Below are positions 25,201-37,200 of a DNA stretch of 64,000 nucleotides, in pieces. The notes under the pieces are model-generated. The model was not told the DNA's origin, made no database searches, and saw nothing but the letters and a program-made list of their open reading frames with translations. The translations under genes were made by a program, and so were the position numbers. The stretch comes from Cydia pomonella (lineage: Eukaryota; Arthropoda; Insecta; Lepidoptera; Tortricidae): NCBI RefSeq assembly GCF_033807575.1, contig NC_084707.1, positions 12,758,550-12,822,549 of the forward strand, given 5' to 3'. Position 1 is the first letter of the stretch. Each line of letters begins with the position of its first letter.

Positions 25201-28200
25201 GGCTAGGCCGGCTGAATAGAAATGAGATCGATAAAATAAAAAAAACAAATATATCGATTTTGTCGATAACTACTTTTACTTTTACATTTTTTGAAACTAT
25301 AAATGTCAATAACCGTTAATGAAAAAGACAGGAATGGTCTCCCAAGAACATTTTGGCGTAGCAGCACGGGATCTGGTAGCTGCCATGAGTGCCTCATTTA
25401 AAAAAATATTATTTAGGTACACCCTTTGTTTGTATCTAACGCTTGTTAATTACAAACTAAAATGCAAGATATATTGCGCAGCTGCAAACATTAATAATTA
25501 ATACTAGTAATAATAGCACTTAATAACGTACAAAATTACCGTAGCCAGCCAACGGCAGCGGTTATGACAATGGACAAGGGAAATATTTAATAACAGGTTA
25601 CCGTCGGCGGAGGTGCAGAGAGTGAGCTGCGGATGGTATTTATCCGTGAGCCGCTGTATGAGATCAATTTGCTCGAACGTCAGCTGCACCGCGTCCCGGT
25701 GTTGTGCGTCGCACGGCACGTACGCGGCCCAGAACTGCGGGAAGACAAGACACAAACTTGATTAAATATCACGCACGAGCCCACATGGCGTTGAATGAGA
25801 ATAAGATATTATTTTAACTCAAAGTAAAAGAATATACAACATTGTTTTGTTATACTTTACGCACGAACGAACGGTAATGTTTTTGCAACCCATTATAAAG
25901 TCACAGGTGCTCAAGCAACTCTCATAGACGTATTTATGAATGGCAGGGTACAATGTCGTTAATAAAATAGGTACCGAAAGAAATATAGGAAACTTAACAC
26001 TGCTTTGTCAACGAAAGATTGTACTACGACAGTATATCGAGTTCAAACGACCATTTCGGCGAAATAAGATTGCGGCTAGCAGGGCTAGTGAGACAGCGTT
26101 GGTTTCTGATATGCTTAGTTTTTGAGATAGATATTAATTTAAAAGTTGGCGTTTGTGTAATACATTAATCTAATGCAGCAGGAGACGTGTTATTATTGGT
26201 AGAGTCAGACCAAGCTAAGATGGCAGCGGTTTTGACAGCGCAGACGGTAGGTACATGTGTAAACTTCTATGAAATTATGACGTCTTGTACTGTCTGGGCT
26301 ATCAAAATCGTTGCCAATTTATCTTCGTCTGACTCTATCTACCTATAGGAAATATATTTAGCAGACGGATAAAGAATGATTCACGTTAGACTGCCCCGGG
26401 GCCGGGCCGGGGCGTCCGACACTTCGTTTTCACGAAAGCATCACGTGACCACCGATCACCCGTCATACAAAATGGCCCCGGGCCGGTCTAACGTGAGTCA
26501 TCCTTAACTTGAATACTATAAAATGACGTGATGGTGCTATTTTTATTATTGCAGGTGTAAAAACCTACAATGGGCTCCAAGCTTGCGATTCATGCCTTGT
26601 GCCGCAGGTTTTTTTTTGCGATTCTTGGGAACAGTAGGTAGTCAATATCATTTGCTTCAATTGTATAAGTGTGTATGACAATAATTTACACCCAAAAAGT
26701 AATACTCGTAGTAACATAAAAAACACAAATAGCCTTTGGCACAAATGCAAAAAAAAAATATTTTGTTTACGTAGGAATATAATGGGATTTTTCTTAAGTA
26801 CCTCGTGAAATTAACCGTCTGAGAACCCCTAGAGCTATTTAATAAATAGGATATTAGCGCGGAAAATAAAATGAGATATAGCAATGTTACGATAAATGCC
26901 GTCATATATTACAGCGTCAATCACGTGACACGAAGGCGTACATCCAATGTTCACTACGAAAGAAATAACAATTGCGTAGCAGTGGTTGAAAAACTGTGAC
27001 AGAAATGAGCTTACAGTACCCCTAGTGTAAATAAATTCGATTTCGAAACGTGACGTACGCGTTTGCGTTTAGTCTCATTTTGTATGTGATTTAGTGAGAG
27101 CGCGCCAAGCGGGACGTTTTGGAAACTCAAAATCCTATACAAAATGAGACTTAACGCAAACGCGTTCGTCACGTTATGATGTCGATAAAATTTACACTAG
27201 GGGTACTGGTAGCTTGTCGACTTATCCGAGTGTGAGTACTTTTCTGACATTTTATTTTACAAAAAAACTCAGTATTATTTATTAATTGAGCACATATTAT
27301 GTACATATAATTCATACAAGATACATATAGGTATACTAAAATATATCTAAACATAAAACTAATTAAAAACTAAACCTAAATAAATCAGAACTTAAATATA
27401 AATATAAACTAAATATGTATAAAAAAAAACTACCAACCTATTGGCTACCGGGCCGTCCCCGATGCAAAGGTGCCCATCACGCTCGCTGCATTGCCGCGTT
27501 GGATTGCGATGGATAGCCTTTGCATCAGGAAAAACCCAGAGCGGGGGTCAAGGCCCCTTTCTAGCAGGCGACGACCCAGATCCCGGAGGAAGGACATTAT
27601 TTATTACATTTTACATATATATTATTTTTGGGTTCTTATGAAAATTGTATTTTATTTTTTTACCTACGACTAGTTCTAGTATGTAAGCGACTTGCTTTTA
27701 TAAACTGTAATGCTTATATATTTAGTAATAAATAAATAGTATTAAAGTTGTGACGTGTCATTTTTTTTCACCATAACAGCTCGTAAAGGTCCCGTAGATA
27801 CTTCAAAAATGGATGAGGAAGTTGCGTTTTATGTACAAGAATGGCAAAGCATTTAGATGGAAATTTTGAGTTGTTTCCCATGAAGACTGTATCGTTTAAA
27901 AAAACAATATCTACTATACTACCCTAACTTAAAATTAATATAACATATTCAATAAAAGAAACTTGATTCGTTCCTGATCTGATTTGATTTTCTGGCTTTC
28001 TGTCTGAACGTCGATATCTAAGATCGGACAGCATCTTAACAAAACGTTTTTGTCACTCTGCACCAGTCTCAACTCTCAACGAAACTGCTCTTTGAAATCC
28101 GTAGAACGACCATACTGTATGCCTAAATTAACATATAACAAGAACGGCCTGCAACTTAAATATGCGACGCACGTATAGGTAGTTGTATAAATAGCATTAT

Positions 28201-31200
28201 AAGCAATAATAGCCTATAAATAAGTTATGTTTAGATTTACTTGACCTGTCTATACTTGAATACCGAGAATACAACACGTGTTCGGTAATGATTGGTTTTA
28301 TTTAATATCCATTCGACGCTCCAACAAGTATCTCATTTGACTATAAATTTATATACTTAACAAATGTTTAATTGGCATGAGATATAGGCAGTTTAGTAGG
28401 TATATAGTTCGCTGACAAAATATATTTATTATCTTCATACCTCTGCAAAGCCTTGAATCCATAGTGGTAAGATGGGAAATTTGGCCAAAATATAGGTGGA
28501 ACTTATGCTTTTTAACCATGGGCAGGATTTGTTTGTTAAGACATTCCTTTATATAGATAGCTGCTATCATAGTAGATGTAGTAAAAAATTTATTTGATTT
28601 TAGACCACAAACACAAATTGCTTCAGGTTTTTCAGTCACTGATAAGTGTCTTATTGATCTTTTACTGTATAATATTCTGCTCTGGATAGCGTATTCTAAT
28701 CCAAATTTAACATATTTCATCGTCCATTAGATTGAAGGGCTTGGTTTTCGGCCCAATTTTGATTTGTAATCAAAAGTATACGCTTGCTTGTATAAATCAG
28801 TTGTCCACAATCGATTTTCTCTTTTCTGTAAGTATACGCATTTTTAGCGTGAAATAATTCATATAAAAAATGTACAAATAGCGGACTCAATGCCTTAAGG
28901 CATTCTCTACCAGTCTACCATAGGGTCAAACAGAAACTCGTGGTTAGTGCAGAATTGTAAATGTCGAGATGAAATATGAAACACAAATCCAGATGTAAAC
29001 AATAAAACATATAGTTATACACATATAAAAATGATAATATATACTTACATTACATACATAGTATAAATCTATATAAGATTCCATTTTTGGAATCTTTCGC
29101 TTGCTCGGGTATTAGCACGAGGGGTTAAACTAACACCCCCCGCAAAACAAACAAATATTAAATTATGTTATTCTCATTAAAGTGGAGATAGTATTAGTAT
29201 TCGCCTGGGCTACTAAAATAAGCATTTTGTATGTGATATAAATATTTTTTGATGTACGTAATCCGATCATCGGTACGCCAAGCGCACAAAGATACGTAGG
29301 TTTACGTCATATTTTCATTCGAGAATGGACCTCTATGACAATAAATTCTACTTACCTGTCCGGCCACCCTCCCTTGTTTTAATCGCGGCAAATCGGTGTG
29401 GCTCCATGAACTGGTGGCCCACGGTGATATCGTTCGCAGATCTTCATCGAACCTAAAACAAATTTATTTATCACGCCTCTAGCAATTTGGCCTAGATACG
29501 AAGGCAGGCAGTGGGGTCCGTAGTACCCAAAGAAAATGGCTTTTCACCTCAGTTGTTCGAGCATGCGTACATACCTTGCTGTGCGAATGCGAACAGTGAG
29601 GGAAATCGTATAATGCTAAATTATCAATAAGGAACTTTTTAATAAGACGTAAATTATATTAATGTAACGGTAATAATTAATACTTTTTACTACTAAAGTG
29701 AAAAGTTATATGTGCAAAATGAAATCAAAGTTAACAGTTTAAACTCTCGGGTTTTGTATGTCTAATATATGAACGGGTCTATGCGCGATTTATTTATGTA
29801 AAAATCTAGACACGCGGCATCGTGTCAAGCCAAGTTCAAAAGAAGAGAACTGGCGACGCAGCGGCTGTGCGTTATATTACATGAACAATTTGGAGCCATT
29901 TTTGACCCCTACGTAACCCAAAATCTATTAAACATAAACATGAAATTTGGTTCATTTATTGAGACCCTTACATTAATATAGTTCAACCGGTTATTAAGAT
30001 ACAAACATTTAAAATTCGGGATTTTTCTTACTGACTGACTGAGCTACTGACCTAACATCAAAAACCTAACCCACTTCCAGATGACCTAGTAAGTTGTGAT
30101 TTGGCATCCAGCTGGGCAATTGTGTGGTTACTAACCTAAGATAAAGAAACGGGTTTTTTACGAGTTGTAATATTTATAATAACAGATACACTGTCTGGGC
30201 TGTCAAAATAGCTGCCAACTTATCTTGGTCTGACTCTAAACACGTATGTATAATTGAATTACATATATATATACGTCCTATGTGTAATATTAATAATAAT
30301 TGAGTATATTATAAGTATATGTACTCGTATGTTACATCCATGTTCGTAACTACTACCTTTACACTAGCTCACAAATGTTCATTATAACCCTTGCTTTACT
30401 TTACTGGCATATCTATTAATCTTGAAATGCTTTGCACTAAATGAATATATAAGTAAAAACAGAGTGCATTTATTCCAATGTTCAGTAAAGTTCCAAATGC
30501 ATTAGTTAAAAACCCTTTGTACTTATAATAATTTAGAAATAATTAACTCCAGGTAATAAACTCCTCGGCGCCTGCAAATAATTTTATCTCGTAGAGATAG
30601 AAGATCTTAATAACGTATTCTTGTTAAAACGAGCCAAAGATATAACAGAAACGAAAAAGAGGGAACAAAAATAGTAAATTGCAGTTTTCCTTAGTTCTCA
30701 TTTCTGTCTATCGAGGTTAGCTCGTATAAGATTAATAGATTACTGTGTTGCCATTAAGGTTGGTAACTGGGGCAATAATCCTTCAAACGGATAAGCGGTT
30801 GCCTAATTTAACGTCTAATTCAACAAACTGTGGCTGTGGTAAAGTAATATAATACTCAGCTAATTTTTAAAAGGCATTTTCAAGCAAAAACTGGTGGATA
30901 TATTCAGATAATCACACTGTAGGATATTTTTTATTAATTTCTAAGAAATATAATTATTTCTCTTAACGGTTTTTAGGGTTCCGCACCAAAATAATAAAAA
31001 GGTCCGTCTATCTGTCACATCGCTAAATATCTTATAATACCTATGTAAAGAAGGTTTTTCAGCATCGGCGACGTCTGAGGCTAATACTTGTTTAAGTTTA
31101 GGTTCTAAGTCAAGTTTGGTATCATTTACAACTGTACATTAACATGTAGACGTAGATTTCACCTAAATCGGTTCAGCGGTTACTGATTCCCCATACAAAC

Positions 31201-34200
31201 CCTTTTCACTTTTAAGTGAATTTTGTTGGCATGAAAACTATCCATAGAAATATCTACACCTTCCTTTACACACCCTTAAGGGATGATTTTTGAGATGAAA
31301 ACTATACTATGTTCTTTGTCGGGACTCAAAAATAAATTTTAAATAAATTGGTTCAGCGGTAAATAAAAAAAAGTTAAAGTTTTTTTTTTTATATTTATGT
31401 TTTTAATTCGGAATGGTTTCAATACTTTCAATATGATACATAGATTAATTAGGCATCCCCGATGTACAAGAAAACGATACCAAACTTGGTCTAGTAGCTT
31501 AAATGATATATTATTCAAGATAAAGTTGAGAGCCAAAAAATTTACATTAAAAATCTTGGTGGCTCCACTTCTTAAATCCATCCTTGGATCCTAAGGATCA
31601 ATCCTGCCAAAGGAAATCTATTGTTCACGCATCGCCGCATTTCACGGGCTACAAGTAGGACTACTACTACTTACTAATAAAACTAACAAAAGTATTGATG
31701 CAAAGCAGACTAAACGATCACGGGAACACGTTAGTAAACACGTAGTACATCCTAATCGTGGTTCAAGTTATTACACTGGCATTTACACCATGGAAACGGA
31801 ATCATCCAATCTTGCATCGGTATGTTCTCGGAGCGGTGGTATAGATTACAGAACCGGTGGTTGACATTTATAAGTGCATATTATGAGACAAATAATATAT
31901 AATCTGAATACATCAGTGCACTTCGAATAATGCCAGTCTACGATCGTTAGCTAAATATACCTACTAACCTGAAATCTTTAATTCTGTTGTGTAGAAACTT
32001 CCTTATATTCCAGGGTAGGTCATTGTGTCCGTCGATGAGAGGGGACTCATGGAGAAGGCGCTCCGCCAACCGGAGACGCTCGTGCAAGGGCGCGCCCGGC
32101 GGCGCGCGGAGTGCTAGCGGGCCTGCCACGCACGCCGTGCCGGCCACTAGCACTAGGATCGCTACGCAACACCAGCGCCGGTGCCAAACGGAAAACCCTG
32201 TGTAGTAAGCGTATGTTGTAAAGAGAAAAATCTGTTAGGTTAGGTATATGGGTCAATTTTCAAATGAGCATTTTTTTATTACATTGAACTAACAGTATTA
32301 AACTGAGAAAAAAATATACTATTGTTCCTTAAGTATGTATTGTTAGTGATAAAATCTAATGTTAAACCCTAAAAACAGCGCAATGGAGGGAAGTGGAATC
32401 TAGAGCGTTGCGAGGGACTCAAGGCACGAGGTTTAAACAAACTTTGCCTCCGAGTGAAACACAAAATTTTTCATCACACCAACGCGAGGAAAATACAAAC
32501 TATGAAATACCAAAAAATCAAACCAAATCAAATACAAATGAACTTAATAAAAAATGTACCATTCAAAAATCATCATTTAAAAGTCAATTCTATCAGCTAA
32601 CAAGGAAACAACTTAAAATATGCATCTGGTTACTTTGCTCCACATTTGGATAAAATGTAGCTATCTCATTAGTTTTGAACAATAACGAGGACCTTTACCA
32701 GTTGGTGTGGTGAAAAAAAATAATTTAGTCGACATTTATACGGGCACTTTGACCATACAAATGTCATGCTACAAATTATCATACCTAGTACTTACTTAGG
32801 CACGTAAACATAGTTTAAACCAATTTAAAAAACGTGAGAGTACCCACACACCGTATCACAAATTAACATAATAATAAAAACTTATTTAGGTGCATAAAAG
32901 CGTTTGTGCCATAACATTCTCCCTTTTGTAATGTTACTAGCTCCCTGTCTCGGCATCACACTGGTTACTGAAAAATCATTCAGTAGTTTTTGACTTTATC
33001 GCGAACAAACATACATACAAACTTGTTTTATAAGCTGTAGTGTAGTAATGATCTTTGCATGAACATACTCGTAACAACCTACAATCGGAGCACAGAACGC
33101 CAAAATCAATATTGCCCTTGTTCCAATCTCTGATAAAAGCTCAATTGTGATCGACGTTTATCTTAACAACTGACTTAAGTACAAAATAAAACCCGATTGG
33201 GGTCATAGTAATCGGTCGTGGGGAAGCCTCCGATAATCTTGCTGTCAAACGCAAGCACCGAGCGGCGTGCGATGCGATGGCGAGGCGGACGTGTGTGGAA
33301 ATTGTACGGAGAATTAGCGGCTTGTTCCCCGCCGTATAACCGCACACTACATTGCACATGTATCCTTTTAGTGGCTTCATTCCCGACTGTGCCTTCGATG
33401 CTTGCTGAATGCGTAAGAGCCTGACGCTGATTATACTGCATTTTGTTTTTCTTACTGTCAACTCGGCGAAATAAACATAATTGTTTTTAATAGCTATATC
33501 AGGGCTGCATTTGATCTAGCTCGAAAGCTAATAGCATCACCAAAAAGAAAGGATATTAGTAGCTTATTACATGAATATATTATTACATCAATAGGTTTTC
33601 GTTGCTTTTGCAATGAGACGCCCGCTCGCAAGATTACGTACAAGAACAGTGTTCGATATTGAAACCGGAACAAGAGGACGAAGCAGACTCGGACGAACTT
33701 GAACATCACAACCAATATCTAAAGGTATCTAAAGGTAGCCGCAGACGACCTAGAACAGAATGTTCTACAAGAAATAAAAAGAGAGCCGACCCCAACTGAA
33801 ATGGAACAAGGCGAGAACGATAAAAGTTATTTAATTCATCATCATAACCAATAATCACATATATAGCATCTATTGATGACTGCTGAAAGCGTAAAGCAAC
33901 ACCTGTACCCCTAGTGTAAATAAATTCGATTTCCAAACGTGACGTACGCGTTTGCGTTTAGTCTCATTTTGTATTGGATTTCGAAAGAGCGCGCCAAGCG
34001 GGACGTTTTGGAACCTCAAAATCCTATACAAAATGAGACTCATGTCGATCAAAGTTACACTAGGGGTACTGATGATTTACATAATACGGGCACTAAATAA
34101 CCAGTGTAACAATGATGCGAAAATTCTGGAAATCAAATACCAGTAACGTAATCGAGTTTCTAACGTGAGCCCGCAACTCTTTGTGCCAATCGAAATTTAG

Positions 34201-37200
34201 AAATCCAATTTTTGCAATAAAAAGTATGGTGCAAAAAGCATTTTATATCGTTTCAGCATTTTATTTCGTAGCAGCCATTTTATACCGTTCACTTGTTTAT
34301 TGTGGAATGGCTGGGGTTGTGTATCGCGCACAGAAGTATTCCTGAACAGAAGTCTTATTATATTCTGGCAATTTTTGTGAAAACCAAGTAAGTTAGTTTA
34401 TGAGTTAAGACACGTCATACAGTATATGACGTTTTTAGGGTATTTAACTATTGAGTAACTGGTAGAAGATATCGACGCGTTCTGAACTGAACCACCACCA
34501 CCTCACTATTATGCAATCTTTAGCGATAAGAAGCAATTTCGATGGCAATTTTAAAAACCATTTTCAATCGAGCATAGAAGAGGGCAAATTTTAATTTGAC
34601 TTGGTCAATAATGGGGTTATTCTCACCAGTGGTACCTACTGGATTTTTTTTCCCACCTTTTCCCGGTAGTAACTTCTAAAATTTTGTTAGAGTTCAGTAC
34701 CAATAAAAACAGTAAGTATAAATTAGTATTATATAATATAGAGTACTTTTATTAATAATTATAACTCGAATCGTGTTTCAGTAAAATGCTTTAAAATAAA
34801 AATGATTAAGTAAAAAAATTATAAAATTGAATTAATAATACGTACGACCAAACACCCGGACCCGGGTACGTCCTTAAACTACGTCCAAAAGAGAGGTATG
34901 GGCATTGTGAATGCCATCTCGCTTTGTGTGGTAGGGCACAGCCAGTGGATGTCATTCCAGATCTAGAGCAGAGCCCAACTGGGGAAGTACCTCCACCTTA
35001 CAGAAAACCGCAGCCAAATAACACTAGACCCTACTCATAGTGTTGTGTTCCTGCTGGTGAGTAAAGGTTGCCAGAGCTTAACGAGGGAGGGCGGGTTTAG
35101 GGTCGGCAATGCGCATGTAACTGCTCTGGAGTTGCAGGCGTACATAGGCTACGGAGACTGCTTACAATCAGGTGGGCCGTATGCTTGTTTGCCACCGACG
35201 TTGTATTAAAAAAAAAACCGATTCAGTCGAAAACCGACTATTTTTGATCACTTTAAGGCAGTTTACAGGAACCCTAATCGACATATGATTATTTATTAAA
35301 CTTAATTAAAAGTACTATTTATACCTACTTTACTACCTATAATGTTTTTATTAGTTTTGGACTTTAACAAAACATTGGTGGTAACTATTGGGAAAAAAAT
35401 CCTACCTTTTACCAATGGTAACTACCGGGATTTTTTTCCCTGTAGTTACCACTTACCACTGGTAAAATGTGGGAAAAAATCCCAGTAGTTACCTCTGGTA
35501 ACAACTTGGTGGTACCTAACTAGTGGGAATAACCCAATAATGCTTCATGGCATGCAAAGATGCAGTTAGGTGACACTATTGTACATTAAATTGTGCACAT
35601 TTAAAATTAAATTTCGAACTATTATTGAATTAAAAAGGTTCAAAATTCAAAATAAAACAAACCCAGGAGAATAAATATGTCTGTGGTATCACGGGAATAA
35701 AAAGTATTTCATAACGCATGAACTCTGTAGGGCTTTGTCGAGTAATAAAGTGGCTTTGAGGTGCGAGTTGGCAGGTGCTTGTCTCGATTATGTCGTTTCA
35801 TAACTGAGGGTACGTAAAATATAAGATCACCGAAGCCTTGTAACAAAATGAACTAGGTCAATAATTGAGTGATAGGCCGCTGGGACACCGGAAAAATTAC
35901 CTACATCACCCTTCAAAACTATTGTACACAGTTGTGCACCATTTTGAGCTGATACAGGAGCAGTGGTTTCTAAATTTTGGGGTCACTTTTTTGTCCTCCT
36001 TAGACACGTTTAATGTTGGCGTTTAGGTAGACGATAGTTGACAGTTGGCCTTATTATCAGTCATACTTTTACGCTTGGAAGTGAGCATCACGCTCACTCT
36101 TCAAAAGTGTATTTTATATTTTTTTTATACGGTTGCTCAAAAGGTACTACTTTGTGGCTGTTTATTGCAAACCAGTGCGTTTTTGGTGCGCAATTTTTAT
36201 TAATGTATGCCTGATCGAAATCCATACGTCCACACCAAAGGATTTGGATATTCAAAAACTTTAAATAGTATTTATTTCGCCATTATTATCTCATCTCGGG
36301 ACTAGTGCATAATCGCAGAGTATATAATAGTACTACCACGCATAACGAAATTAATAATATGCACGCCAAGAAAATAGCCTAACATAACCTTAGACAATAC
36401 TTTTTAACAATAAACTCAAAGAAATATAGAAGGGATTAAAAAATGATGACGGATTACTCACCTTCCAACCTAATCATTATAATTAACAAAAAAGAAACAA
36501 CTGAATATCAACTAACACGCGAAGTGTTGCTATAGTTTCCTCTTGTATCAACTATAAACAATCGACTTGTAAACTTGTCTATAACTTAGTAAACTCAATT
36601 TAAAGTTGAAAATGGCCAAAACCGGCCCAGTGGCCAGTACTAGTCAGACGTCATTAGCTCATTAATACCCATCCATTAATGAAATGATATAACTTTTTCT
36701 TTATGACCTACAAAAGTGTTTACATGCTACGTACAACTATTACATAACGATGGCAATCGTCAGAGCCCAGAGGAAGGGCAAAAACAAGCGGGAGGTCTAT
36801 TGATTAAAAGACGTTCGCATGAGCGGCGGCTGAAGTGCTATACACGTTCCGTTAGAAAATTGCTCACCGTGACTGTTTGCTGGAGGGCGGCCCGAGCTGT
36901 GCCAAAACCACAATCACATATTATTGACAGTAACTTGACTTCTCCGAAAGTTGTCTTCACGAAGCATTCATATTATAGGGTCATTTTTTACACAAATTGA
37001 CTAAGTCCAACAGCTCAAGAAGGCTTGTGTTATGGGTACTTAGACAACGATAAATAAATATTGTTTACCACACTTATCTATATTATGCCACCAATAACAC
37101 TGTCAATTTCAATCTCTTTGGAAGAAGGTACTCCAATTACCTATGAAAGTTTATGATGTTTATGGACATTTTCAGAAAACGGTGTATAATACGAAGTTAA

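Larger units (their letters stand above)
19995..25601 (-). other. Dipeptidase introns 5 and 6
   Basis: Intron 5 (23576-25601) holds a MITE at 25082-25206. Intron 6 (19995-23357) holds a MITE at 21328-21591 and a fairly GC-rich unrecognised stretch at 20480-20760. Exon 6 (23358-23575) lies between them. Other open frames here look random. Confidence 0.65.
25735..29355 (-). other. Dipeptidase intron 4 (3.6 kb)
   Basis: Contains three inverted-repeat MITEs (26200-26337, 26372-26505, 27014-27208), a LINE-like 3' end at 27341-27605 and a decayed mariner-type transposase at 28349-28741. Confidence 0.7.

Noticed and set aside
31987..32256. Frames overlapping the membrane exon
   Set aside because: Shadows of exon 3; only the minus-strand frame with GHNDLPW matches a family.
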